A DNA stretch of 64,000 nt from Hemibagrus wyckioides (taxonomy: Eukaryota; Chordata; Actinopteri; Siluriformes; Bagridae), in contig NC_080715.1 of NCBI RefSeq assembly GCF_019097595.1, positions 29,905,355 through 29,969,354 on the forward strand, written 5' to 3'. Numbering within the stretch: position 1 is the stretch's first letter; each line of letters starts with the position of its first letter. The notes beneath the pieces were generated by a model. The model searched no databases, was not told the origin of the DNA, and saw only the letters and a program-made list of their open reading frames with translations. Position numbers and translations under genes: made by a program. Below, piece after piece: positions 13,001 to 64,000 of this stretch.

Positions 13001-14920
13001 CAATCTTTCAAGAGTTACCATAATGAACATAAACAAATCCACACTGCAGCATAATACCTCATTAGAACTCATAGAGTTTAATATTTTCTATTTTAAAATG
13101 AAGCAAGCATGACTGGACATCCTGAGTAGATTGCAGGGTTTAAGACCCCCAAACACCATGAGGTCAACAGAACTGATTATGGTTAATGATCATAGAATAA
13201 TTAAGAAGAAACCTTTTGCAGTATGAATTAAACCTGGCCTGATGGTTCAGTTTAGCTCAGACTAACAGAAATGGAAAATTTTTAGTACTAGGAAGGTAGC
13301 ATCAGTGTTGCAGGAACATTTTAGAAATTTAGGGAAAATTACTACTAACTTAAAACACAGAATGATAAAATTTGCTGCTTCATTTGCTTTTAATGATGTC
13401 CACTGTATAACTCTATCACTGGACAAAAAAAGAGCTGGGAAAAGGTAAACAAACCTTTAAGTGTGTGTAGAAATCAGAGAAATCAAGTGTATGGAGAAAA
13501 AGTACAGAGAACAATGATCTGGTACTAATGAAATGAGATTAAGTATACAAAATACGCAGCAGGGATGATAGGGTTGAATTCATTTGTCAGTCGAATCATG
13601 CTAATGTTTGTAGCAGGCAGACAGACACTGTTTGTGAGGAATCCTTGGACCGGTTGTTCTAGTCAAACCCACGTTACTGCTGTGTTCACACCTGCCTTAA
13701 TAAAGTGCACCAAGACATTACTCACACCAGGATTAGACTCAAATTAACTAAACACTGCAGGGTAAAGGTACACGTAGAATGGTGTGATTAGTCAAAAGAC
13801 AGTTAACTTTCTTGCACAGGATCTGAGATTGCTCAAGGTGCTCCTAGAAATTATACATTTAGTTACTGCATTGATATCAGAACGGCAAAGAATGATATTA
13901 TTGTGACAATAGGCAAAAGATGATAAATCACACTGCTTTGAAGCCACTTGTTTTACCCAAGTGTGTAGCTAAGAGGCGGCCAGTAAGACGTTATATTATT
14001 ATTATTATTTGTAGTAGTAATAGTATTAAGCTAAGTTGTCTTTATTTGTCACATATACATTACTGCACAGTGAAATTCTTTCTACACATATCCCGTCCTT
14101 GGGGGTTGGGGTCAGAGCACAGGGTCAGCCATGATACAGCACCCCTGGAGAAGGTGGGGTTAAAGGCCTTGCTCAACGACCAAACGGTGGCAGCTTGAAC
14201 CCCGATCTCCCAGTCAACGACCCAGAGCCTTTACCATTTGAGCTTCCACCACAGTAGTGAGGTTACCAATCTTATATGTTCGAGAATTGGTGATTGGGAA
14301 ATGGTTAGTTTGTTTTGGTTAGTTCTGAAACCCCACAGCAACATCTCTGGTAAAACAAAAACTTGGCAAATGTTAATAAAACTCTTAACTCTTTATTAGC
14401 TACTCATATGTAATTTGTACCACTAGTGAACTTCATACCATGTTTTGTTACTTGTGAGTTTTTTCAGTTTCCTAGACAACAGCAAATGTGCCAAACAAAT
14501 GTGCTTGTGCCTGTTAAGTTCAGTATTAAGTTGCCACCCCAAATTAAGTGACTGGTTTAACCTGGCCACCCCATAATTACCCCCCCCCCCCCCCCCCCCG
14601 ACACGCCCCACTTTTGTGTTACGCACCCAGGTGGGCGAGTTGAGCGCGGTCAACATCTCATTCTTGATCACGTGACATTCGTTCTCCACGAAGTCGATGG
14701 CGGTATCCACTCGCTGGACCTTGCGCCGCCGGTTCTTGTCCCACAGTCCCCACAGCAGCACCGTGAGCAGCAGCCAGCTGGCGCTGAAGCCGAACGCGCC
14801 GCATATGAACACCGGGTAGAGCAGCAGCACGCACCTCGCTACGTACACCATGAACTCCATGAAAGCGCGGTTCACCTCGCCGCTGCTCAGATCCTTCCCC
14901 GTCTCAACTTCCGACGACAT
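147..14920 (-). CDS. esyt3: Extended synaptotagmin (E-Syt3/E-Syt2 type), 18 exons, 3' end off the window
   Basis: ER-anchored tether and lipid-transfer protein of ER-plasma membrane contact sites. Joined exons give about 677 residues in one frame: cytosolic N-terminus, hydrophobic hairpin (about 22-61), SMP domain (about 99-293), C2A (about 294-426), C2B (about 427-562) and a Ser/Pro-rich linker. The C2C domain expected in E-Syt2/3 lies left of the window. C2A keeps acidic Ca-binding loops (KGKSDPY, DEDTDKDD); C2B lacks them (NPNSYV, MAEKKTSLG). The start is ATG at 14920; an in-frame GTG at 14926 is not a credible eukaryotic start. E-Syt3 is favoured over E-Syt2 by the extra segment before NPNSYV and by FFVHNV and DLTLDQSFQLERSG, but LVKGKSDPY is E-Syt2-like. 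The E-Syt family call is near certain; the paralogue number is not. It is transcribed divergently from dnah7. Confidence 0.9.
743..892 (-). CDS. esyt3: esyt exon 17 (end of C2B)
   Basis: VNMAEKKTSLGMLTLPLSRL, then DLTLDQSFQLERSG and LKMKAILR. The second Ca loop is MAEKKTS with no Asp pair, so C2B probably does not bind Ca. Acceptor GTTTCAG, donor GTGAGC, 50 codons. Confidence 0.95.
961..1029. repeat. (AAT)n microsatellite
   Basis: About 20 uninterrupted AAT units, then AAG units. In esyt intron 16. It creates a false poly-Tyr frame on the minus strand. Confidence 0.95.
1425..1665. repeat. Interspersed repeat (ATTTGTATAxxGCTTT family)
   Basis: TTCAATTTTATTTGTATAAT ... CATTGTCTCAAAGCAGCTTT ... 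GGAAAAACTCCATTTGATGG ... AGAAACCTTGAGAGGAAGCA. I recognise this as a common teleost dispersed repeat. A short second piece is at 39349-39419. No coding sequence. esyt intron 16. Confidence 0.7.
1863..1949 (-). CDS. esyt3: esyt exon 16 (C2B)
   Basis: IVYASRDPVFEQYFTFFVHN then VESQVLNIQ, like E-Syt DPVWxxxFxFFVHNV. The acceptor ATTTGAG is somewhat unusual (G before AG). Donor GTATGA, 29 codons. Confidence 0.9.
2070..2085 (+). promoter_or_regulatory. CTCF-like motif
   Basis: CCAGCAGAGGGCGCTC matches the core CTCF consensus CCASYAGRKGGCRS. It is in esyt intron 15, about 55 bp beyond exon 15. Confidence 0.4.
2139..2210 (-). CDS. esyt3: esyt exon 15 (C2B)
   Basis: LTRRQHNPNSYVKFFIDQQS then QKSK. 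The position usually holding SDPY in a Ca-binding C2 domain is NPNSY here. Acceptor ATTGCAG, donor GTACCA, 24 codons. Confidence 0.88.
3441..3476 (-). CDS. esyt3: esyt exon 14 (36-bp C2B loop exon)
   Basis: LEKHGKQPKEAR, 12 codons, phase 0-0. The acceptor AACCCAG and donor GTAAGT are good, but the sequence is poorly conserved. It corresponds in place to the E-Syt3-specific insertion before the second C2B strand and, being phase 0-0, could be skipped without a frameshift. Confidence 0.7.
3739..3801 (-). CDS. esyt3: esyt exon 13 (start of C2B)
   Basis: AKDGCACAMLAIYLDSASNL then P, matching family SALLILYLDSARNLP. Acceptor CTTTAG, donor GTGAGT, 21 codons. Confidence 0.9.
4468..4557 (-). CDS. 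esyt3: esyt exon 12 (end of C2A)
   Basis: WFTLEEIEKGKVHMKMQWLS then LQTDLELLKE, equal to the family WFTL...GKLHLRLEWL. Acceptor ATTACAG, donor GTAACC, 30 codons, phase 0. Confidence 0.94.
4905..5860. repeat. Minisatellite, period about 48-50 bp, about 19 units
   Basis: Repeated unit roughly AATATTCCAGATYCTATTCC then AAAAATGATCTCACTGYTAA then CATYGGWAG. Units start near 4913, 4968, 5018, 5068, 5116, 5165, 5213, 5261, 5309 and so on, well ordered to about 5450 and degenerate after. It fills most of esyt intron 11 and ends about 15-40 bp from the exon 11 donor. Confidence 0.9.
5874..5922 (-). CDS. esyt3: esyt exon 11 (C2A domain)
   Basis: RFKLDFGEVRKERVIDK, a 49-bp exon. Acceptor AACACAG, donor GTATGT. 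The minisatellite of intron 11 lies immediately downstream of this donor. Confidence 0.92.
6049..6131 (-). CDS. esyt3: esyt exon 10 (C2A domain)
   Basis: FVVHEAPGQELEVELYDEDT then DKDDFMG. The acidic DEDTDKDD loop is the second C2A Ca-binding loop and is intact. Acceptor AGTACAG, donor GTGCCA, ends phase 2. Confidence 0.95.
6477..6653 (-). CDS. esyt3: esyt exon 9 (C2A domain)
   Basis: GVVRVHVLEAQDLKAMD, then GLVKGKSDPYVVL and ETLNPRWNEVYE. The SDPY loop supplies Ca-binding Asp residues. Acceptor ATCTAG, donor GTAACG, 59 codons, phase 0. Confidence 0.96.
6909..7029 (-). CDS. esyt3: esyt exon 8 (end of SMP domain)
   Basis: RQFSESAIMDIIASLMVLPN then RMCFPLIDQVKVDEMRFPLP, matching family LVLPNRITVPL...LRFPLP. 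Acceptor CTCTGCAG, donor GTGAGT, phase 0 at the end. It closes the SMP domain just before C2A. Confidence 0.94.
7085..7372 (+). repeat. Dispersed repeat (CCAGTCCAxxxCAGxGCACCATGC family)
   Basis: GATGCCAGTCCATTCCAGAG, GCACCATGCACATTCACACA, GAAGAAAACCAGAGAACCTG, GACCCGGGGACCCCAGAGTT. Same family as 24262-24490. In esyt intron 7, beside exon 7. Confidence 0.7.
7406..7461 (-). CDS. esyt3: esyt exon 7 (SMP domain)
   Basis: TMHLNWTGMTNLLDSPAL, the highly conserved NWTGLTNLLD segment of the SMP lipid-binding domain. Acceptor TTTCCAG, donor GTATGC, ends phase 2. Confidence 0.93.
7540..7623 (-). CDS. esyt3: esyt exon 6 (SMP domain)
   Basis: GMLRVILSPLIGQSPLVGG then VTMFFIRRP. The donor is taken as CCT|GTGGGT because that keeps RRP-TMHLNWTG the same length as the family RKPLLEINWTG; a GTAAC four bases further on would break the frame. 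Confidence 0.9.
8017..8086 (-). CDS. esyt3: esyt exon 5 (SMP domain)
   Basis: AYVGDIDIDADVKPRISAGV then KEIQ, matching E-Syt YIGDCEIxxxL...AGVxGIQ. Acceptor TTCTTAG, donor GTTGGC (a weak donor). It restores phase 0. Confidence 0.9.
8405..8481 (-). CDS. esyt3: esyt exon 4 (SMP domain)
   Basis: APTITGIRAYTQEADMREVI then LDFNI, matching the family strand GVKVYTxxVDKRQIILDLQI. Acceptor GTTTCAG, donor GTAAGT, ends phase 2. Confidence 0.92.
8651..8785 (-). CDS. esyt3: esyt exon 3 (SMP domain)
   Basis: Residues 113-157, from ILHQAWPFFGVYMDK to KTFTFTKVHFGQR. The TFTFTK motif is diagnostic of E-Syt SMP domains. Acceptor TTTCTCAG, donor GTGAGG, phase 0. Confidence 0.94.
9494..9535 (-). CDS. esyt3: esyt exon 2 (start of SMP domain)
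   Basis: A 42-bp exon, residues 99-112 (INFNEVEKASWINK), equivalent to the family's FPDVERVEWxNK segment. Acceptor CAATAG, donor GTAAGA, phase 0 at both ends. It is too short for ORF scanning and was found by homology and splice sites. Confidence 0.9.
9536..11847. other. esyt intron 1, 3' part; nothing recognised
   Basis: AT-rich, with short open frames on both strands that lack coding character or splice context. No repeat family identified with confidence. Confidence 0.5.
11848..12940 (+). mobile_element. Degenerate Tc1-like transposon, second family
   Basis: About 1.09 kb with degraded inverted ends (CACTACATGGACAAAAGTAT; right end reverse complement CACTGGTTCATTTGGAAGTA). The plus strand retains scattered transposase pieces: NICEKMCPSEELSELKGGT, MVRCHLCNK, and DDE-domain fragments such as KELDWTAQTPDLNPF, broken by frameshifts and stops. 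In esyt intron 1. Same family as 63582-64000. Confidence 0.85.
12941..14034. other. esyt intron 1, middle; nothing recognised
   Basis: Non-coding sequence between the Tc1 relic and the 14035 repeat. No supported exon on either strand. Confidence 0.5.
14035..14262. repeat. Dispersed repeat (GGGGTTGGGGTCAGAGCACAGG family)
   Basis: CTTTATTTGTCACATATACA then GTGAAATTCTTTCTACACAT, TTGGGGTCAGAGCACAGGGT, AGCACCCCTGGAGAAGGTGG, GGCCTTGCTCAACGACC. A common teleost retroposon 3' part; related copies at 16180-16515. esyt intron 1. Confidence 0.65.
14580..14599. repeat. C20 homopolymer (G20 on the esyt transcript strand)
   Basis: Twenty consecutive C on the plus strand. On the esyt sense strand this is G20, starting 27 nt after the exon 1 donor. 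Confidence 0.95.
14627..14920 (-). CDS. esyt3: esyt exon 1 (N-terminus and membrane hairpin)
   Basis: Residues 1-98. It starts MSSEVETGKDL, has a long hydrophobic stretch (VYVARCVLLLYPVF to LLLTVLLWGLW) broken by Gly/Ser as in the E-Syt ER hairpin, then basic KNRRRK and the helix TAIDFVENE. It ends LNSPTW before donor GTGCGT. The G20 tract begins 27 nt into the intron. Confidence 0.9.
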
Positions 14921-15120
14921 TTCCACAAGATTTAAAAGTCCAGCAGGAAAAGCATCTTTGGAAATATCCTGGATGTAGAGGCTGCGACGCGTCTACGTCC
15001 CGCTGGAAATCAACTCGATGCAGTGTCCAGATTAGAGCTCAGTTCCTGGAGTTTGTAGATAAATAAAATGGAAAAATAAAAGAATAAATAAATGAATGAA
15101 TGAATTCCAAGCTCTCCTGT
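14921..15120 (-). promoter_or_regulatory. Probable esyt 5' UTR and promoter-proximal region
   Basis: Sequence just upstream of the esyt start codon, GC-richer than its surroundings with several CpGs (GCGACGCGTCTACGTCC near 14980). No TATA box is obvious. Boundaries are guesses; the transcription start cannot be fixed from sequence alone. Confidence 0.4.
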
Positions 15121-15678
15121 CTCGAGACTGAGCTCACTGCTTCTTGACTTCCGTGTTGCAGTCATCCAGTTTGTCCGAGATTTTTTTTTCTTCACCTGAT
15201 ACTAATAGGTGGAGAAACTACTGTGTTCCTCCCCACTCGGTTATTTATGGAAGCTGCAGGTACCAGTTACAGAGTACAGCCATCTCCAGGCACATTAACA
15301 ATAAATCACGCATTAAAAGCACAAAACCTACTGTCCATCCACAAATGTGAAATATATAAATGATAATATAATGTAATAAATAAGTGCATGTGCTTCTAAT
15401 AAATGCACGTGAATAAAATACTGTTGATTGGGATTTTCTGGAGATCTCATTAATCACACCGTGTTGAACACCGTTTTTTTAGGCCATATTTGTTTTATGA
15501 TCAGTTGTTTGCATACTCCATTAGCATCACACATCCCAATTACACTTACAAATCTATCGGCTAGTTATATAACACAAACTAAAGCTCCTTAATGGTACGA
15601 GCGACGCTACCTGATGATTAATACTTTCACGTTACTGTATTATTAAAAGGCATTGATGTTTGGAAAATGTGGTCACTG

Positions 15679-15692
15679 CTGCCATCTTGTGG
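15679..15692 (-). promoter_or_regulatory. CTCF-like motif beside a Tc1 fragment
   Basis: On the minus strand CCACAAGATGGCAG, one mismatch to the CTCF core. The same motif with the same flanks recurs at 19859-19872. Confidence 0.3.
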
Positions 15693-15714
15693 TTCCTTGA
15701 AAGCATTTCAAATA

Positions 15715-16052
15715 CACTTATATTGCCAAAAAGTTTTGGGACGCCCCTCCAAATCATTGAATTCAGGTGTTGTTTTTCAGGGGTTGGGCTTGGCCCCTTT
15801 GGTACAGTGAAAGGAACTCTTAATGCTTCAGCATACCAAGATATTTTGGCCAATTCCATGCTCCCAACTTTGTAGGAACAGTTTGGGGATGATCCCTTCC
15901 TGTTCCAACATGACTGCACACCAGTGCACACAGCAAGGTCCATAAAGACATGGATGAGTGAGTTTGGTGTGGAGGAACATCACAGAGTCCTGACCTCAAC
16001 CCGATAAAACACCTTTGGGATGAATTAGAGCAGAGACTGCGAGCGAGATTTA
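15715..16052 (+). mobile_element. Tc1-like fragment, second family
   Basis: Starts CACTTATATTGCCAAAAAGT and continues into transposase-derived sequence (GLGPFGTVKGTLNASAYQDI on the plus strand, later SPDLNPIKHLWDE-like sequence). The N-terminal half is missing. In the esyt-dnah7 intergenic region. Confidence 0.8.
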
Positions 16053-16179
16053 TGAATGCTAGATTTTGCATGGAAAGTAAATAGTGTATGTTATCTCTGG
16101 GTGTGTGTGAGACAATATACTGACATCCCATCCCAGGTTAAAGATGAATGAATGAAGGTGTGAGAACTGAAGGCACAAC

Positions 16180-16515
16180 CTGGGGTCAGAGCACAGGGGC
16201 AGCTATGATACAGCAACCATGGAGCAGAGCAGGTTAAGGGCCTTGCTCAATTGCCCAACAGTGGAGCTTAGTGGGGCTTGAACCCCTGATCCTCCAATCA
16301 ACAACCACCAACAGCCACCACTGCCCCCAGGTTTTCACATATCCCAGCTTATTATCAAGCTGGGGTCAGAGCTCAGGGTCAAGCCATGGTCCAGCACCCC
16401 TGGAGCAGGTGGGGTTAAGGGCCCCCTTGCTCAAGAGCCCATCATTGATAGCTTGGAGGCTTGAACCCCAACCTTGTGATCAGTAACCCAGCACCTTGAC
16501 CACTGAGCCACCACA
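16180..16515. repeat. Two partial tandem copies of the 14035 repeat family
   Basis: GGGGTCAGAGCACAGGGGCA (16191) and GGGGTCAGAGCTCAGGGTCA (16362), each followed by GTxCAGCAxCC..TGGAGCAG, GGTTAAGGGCC.TTGCTCAA and GCTTGAACCCC. So the module occurs twice here, about 170 bp apart. Confidence 0.7.
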
Positions 16516-16804
16516 TCCCTACAATATGTGTATGTTAAGATATAACAGACAACACAAGCTTTCTTCATTCATTCAATAACTTCATTCTTTATCACCCCAG
16601 ATCGTGTATATATATATATATAGTTGATATTGATATATTTGTGAGCGTTAATATTTTTGGAACGTATTCAAGGCGCAAAATCTGAATTTTAAAAAGTTTT
16701 ATTGAGTGCACATTAAGGTTATATCGTCTGCACAGTGTGTATGTGTTTGTCGCGTGCGAATCTTTGTTATTGTCCAGAGAAAGCGCGTGCCCTGAGGATC
16801 AGTA

Positions 16805-16818
16805 GTTTCCTTGGTTAC
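16805..16818 (-). promoter_or_regulatory. Imperfect RFX X-box-like site
   Basis: The reverse complement reads GTAACC-AA-GGAAAC: first half-site fits GTNRCC; the second differs from RGYAAC at one position. It lies 9 bp upstream of a CCAAT box. Confidence 0.35.
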
Positions 16819-16826
16819 AGCATCCT

Positions 16827-16834
16827 CCAATCAG
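16827..16834 (+). promoter_or_regulatory. CCAAT box (CCAATCAG)
   Basis: Canonical NF-Y-type CCAATCAG, in the CpG-bearing segment about 0.8 kb upstream of the dnah7 start codon. Confidence 0.4.
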
Positions 16835-17352
16835 AACTCATTCCGCGAGGCGCTCGCCCTTGCTATTGAGTTTGATTTCGAGCGTTTAACCAGGCTTGTT
16901 TTTCCCCCAGTTTAATCTGCTCATAGGATTAAATTACTAATCCAACTTGTTTAATATAAATTGTGAGATTCACAAAATATACCTCGTGTCTCCGCTAGCC
17001 TATTTTGTTTAGATTCTGAATTATTGTAATTATTAACCTGTGACCACATTGTTTATTTAGTGTACCGAACAACGAGTCAAATGATTTGGTTCGGCTCACG
17101 AAAGAGAGTCGACTCTTTCACATTCCAAAATAGCTCATTGCCAATTTTCCTCGAAACCAAACAATTAACCCTGATTAAATAAATAATCCCTAACCATATA
17201 CAGTTGTCTACGTACAGTACATTGCCAGCAAGTGGGAATGAAACAAACAAAACAAGGGAACTAACAAAGTAACTTTCAGCTCATGCACGCGAATCGTTTT
17301 TTAGCGTTCACATAAAGCTGACTCAGGGAGCCGACTCTTTCACAAACGAATA

Positions 17353-17377
17353 CTTCCTTGGTTACCGGTGTAGCAAC
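17353..17377 (+). promoter_or_regulatory. Split X-box-like half-sites
   Basis: GTTACC at 17361 and AGCAAC at 17372 fit the two RFX half-sites but are 5 bp apart rather than 0-3. The same CCTTGGTTAC core as at 16809 is present. About 280 bp upstream of the dnah7 ATG. Confidence 0.3.
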
Positions 17378-17656
17378 AACAACTTTAGATGGTGATTCGA
17401 GTTAAAAAACTAGGGTAGGTAGCTAAAAGAAAGCTACGTGAAACACTGCGTTTAGCGAATGTAAAATGTTTTATTACTTTTAATGCTGCACTGCTTCAGT
17501 GCAGGAAAATCTCGGCGTTGTTCATTCAACTGGAATATTTCATGTTCTGTCAGCATCCGTTATTTGACAGTTTACTCATTTCAAACAGGTTGCTAACTAG
17601 CCGCTTAGTTTATTTTAGCTTACTAACAGAAATACAGCTGATTCCTATTTTCTAAA

Positions 17657-62053
<44,397 letters not shown>

Positions 62054-62184
62054 GTGAGAGAGTACATAACCCTTAACCTCACAAGTATTGCCAAGTGTGT
62101 TATATACAGACTTTCACGTGCTTTCCTTTTGTATTCAGGTGGTCTCTCACCTCCCTAAAACATCTATTGGCTACTATATTTTGC

Positions 62185-62285
62185 CCTAAGTGTGAATGAG
62201 TGTTTGTCAGTGTGTGTGATAGACTGGTATCCCACCCTGTGCCATGACCCTGAACAAAACAGAGTGCTGACAGAAGATTGAAGAT
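62185..62285 (+). repeat. Degraded L2-type 3' repeat
   Basis: GATAGACTGGTATCCCACCC ... GCCATGACCCTGAACAAAAC ... AGATTGAAGATGA recalls the GACTGGCGxCCCxTCCAGG...(GAATGA)n tail family. Weak. Confidence 0.4.
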
Positions 62286-63579
62286 GATCCCCAGCCGCCC
62301 AAATATGAGTCATGTTCATCATTATATATCATTTTTTTCTACTGCTTACTTACATTTTCTCCTACAGCATCAATCCTGTAAAGTAAGGATTCAGTCAGAT
62401 CCAGTCACACTAACTAATGCAAATTCACTTATAGATCTTGACTATTTTTGGTCACCAGCTTGTCCAAAAATCTGACGAGTTTTCTTTGGAATTGAGAAGC
62501 AGTGATTTTCCAACTGGTCCCTACACACATCATCATGGAACTTGGAAGCGTCAGTGTGCTGTTCTTCTTAAACAAAAAGCAAAAAAGGCAACATCTGCTT
62601 TTATCCTAAATTACATTAATCCAGGTGTACAACCTAGTGATACTGTAAAACAAGGCACTGTATAGCTGATTATTTTCTTGTCTAACTAGTTAATCATCAG
62701 CTCTCACTGGAAAAAGAGCAAATCCCTTGTTATTGTGTTTGGTGTTGCAGAGTGGGTGGGATGTGCAGCTTAACAACAAGGTGCACTAATGCAGATGAGA
62801 AGAGTCATAAGTTGGAAATTACTAATAGGATTGCATGGGAGGGGTTGTTTGCTTTTTTTTTGTCTCATCCAGACAGTGAGTTACACCAGAGCTACTCCCC
62901 CATATTTTTCATATACATAGTGTACACACCAGCTCATGTCTGGCACTCTCATGAAGTTGTTTCTCCTGCAGCCACTTTCGATTCTCTCCATCTGTCGATT
63001 CTCTTTCTTTCTGTAAAGGTGTGATCTTTTTCTTTTCCACCTGGGTCCTTAAGACCAACATATCATATCAGTACACAAACAGCATTGATCCAGACGTGCA
63101 GCATTATTGATTAGCCTATGACAGCGTCTTCCCTCCTGTGCCTCTCTCTGAGTTTGTTCCCTGGCTTCTAGTCAACACAGCCAGACAGACAAAGCTATAT
63201 ATAATAAATGTTTCTATACAATTTTTCTTACGGCAACACATAATTCAAGTGAAAGAGAGGTAATCCAACATGTGCAGCCAAAACTGTTGTCTGTATTTAT
63301 TGCCTCTAGTACTAGTTTTTCAGTAGCATCTTAAAAGGTCAGTGGCAGGCCACTGACTAAATGAAAGTTTAATAATGTAAGAATATGTTGCCTAAATGTA
63401 TTTTAGCTATTATGTATGGTGTGTTAAAAGTATGATGCCATAGCCTGTGGCAGCAGGGCAATGATAGTTTTTGATAATGCAAGATTCTCTCAATATTGAG
63501 CCAGCATGATGTCACATAGAATGATGATAGAAAATAAAGTTATTCTTATTTAGCTATTCACGCTTTTTTTATATATATA
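62286..63579. other. dnah7 intron 35; nothing recognised before the Tc1 element
   Basis: No exon with acceptable splice sites and no conserved dynein peptide (for example a match to the AAA3 region) seen here. Confidence 0.5.
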
Positions 63580-63581
63580 TA

Positions 63582-64000
63582 CACTATATTGCCAAAAGTA
63601 TTCGCTCACCCATCCAAATAATCAGAATCAGGTGTTCCAATCACTTCCATGGCCACAGGTGTATAAAATCAAGCACCTAGGCATGCAGACTGTTTTTACA
63701 AACATTTGTGAAAGAATGGGTCGCTCTCAGGAGCTCAGTGAATTCCAGCGTGGAACTGTGATAGGATGCCACCTGTGCAACAAATCCAGTCGTGAAATTT
63801 CCTCGCTCCTAAATATTCCATAGTCAACTGTCAGCTGTATTATAAGAACGTGGAAGTGTTTGGGAACGACAGCAACTCAGCCACGAAGTGGTAGACCACG
63901 TAAACTGACGGAGCGGGGTCAGCGGATGCTGAGGCGCATAGTGCAAAGAGGTCGCCAACTTTCTGCAGAGTCAATCGCTACAGACCTCCAAACTTCATGT
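63582..64000 (+). mobile_element. Tc1-like transposon, 5' part, runs off the window
   Basis: Starts after TA with CACTATATTGCCAAAAGTAT. The plus strand encodes a transposase start, MGRSQELSEFQRGTVIGCHL then CNKSSREISSLLNIP, followed by an in-frame stop; a GRPRKLTERGQRMLRR-like stretch follows in another frame. Less decayed than the copy at 11848-12940. In dnah7 intron 35. Confidence 0.88.

Larger units (their letters stand above)
16730..17656 (+). promoter_or_regulatory. Probable dnah7 promoter and 5' UTR region
   Basis: Sequence upstream of the dnah7 ATG. A CpG-bearing stretch (about 16745-16865) contains CCAATCAG at 16827-16834 and an X-box-like GTTTCCTTGGTTAC at 16805-16818; a second TCCTTGGTTACC lies at 17355-17366. 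RFX factors acting on X-boxes drive many motile-cilia genes, so this fits dnah7. The exact start site is unknown. Confidence 0.45.

Noticed and set aside
14921..14926. GTG at 14926 as esyt start
   Set aside because: GTG is not a normal vertebrate start; ATG at 14920 is in frame six bases later.
14672..14935. Plus-strand 87-codon frame opposite esyt exon 1
   Set aside because: Antisense shadow of the GC-rich coding exon; no family match.

Overview
This is vertebrate, almost certainly teleost fish, genomic DNA: short exons in long AT-rich introns, GT-AG splice sites, many microsatellites, and Tc1/mariner, L2/Rex-like and Ty3/gypsy debris of the kinds common in bony fish. Several interspersed repeats recall otophysan fishes such as catfish, but that is a recollection-based inference. 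There are no prokaryotic operons or CRISPR arrays.

Two protein-coding genes lie head to head. On the minus strand (about 14920 down to 147, continuing off the left edge) is an extended synaptotagmin, best matching E-Syt3 and otherwise E-Syt2: 18 exons encoding a membrane hairpin, an SMP lipid-transfer domain, C2A, C2B and a Ser-rich linker (about 677 residues). The last C2 domain lies outside the window. On the plus strand (17657 to 62053, continuing off the right edge) is the N-terminal 1841 codons of the axonemal inner-arm dynein heavy chain DNAH7: 35 exons encoding the tail, linker, AAA1 and AAA2. I derived both gene models by hand from splice sites; every junction keeps the reading frame.

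The start codons are about 2.7 kb apart. The intergenic region holds a CCAAT box and imperfect RFX X-box-like sites on the dnah7 side, as expected for a motile-cilia gene, plus Tc1 and L2-like remnants. A consensus-perfect X-box lies deep in dnah7 intron 26. Several CTCF-like motifs occur, one of them copied together with a transposon fragment.

Mobile DNA: one nearly complete 1182-bp Tc1-like element (25069-26250) whose first catalytic Asp is replaced by Asn, with three deleted relatives in later dnah7 introns; a second Tc1 family (11848-12940, 15715-16052, 19895-20030, 63582-end); a Tc1-type MITE (18233-18777); a 5'-truncated LINE (about 21715-23870); a gypsy gag/RNase H relic (about 27010-27600); and an L2-type retroposon tail with a clean 13-bp target-site duplication (41792-41931).

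The most interesting structures are a tandem duplication of a small dnah7 exon, with the two copies separated by a transposon-bearing insert; a roughly 49-bp minisatellite of about 19 units abutting an esyt exon; a G20 tract just inside esyt intron 1; and a ghost copy of a dnah7 exon end with its splice donor. I found no evidence of a wholly new biological system.
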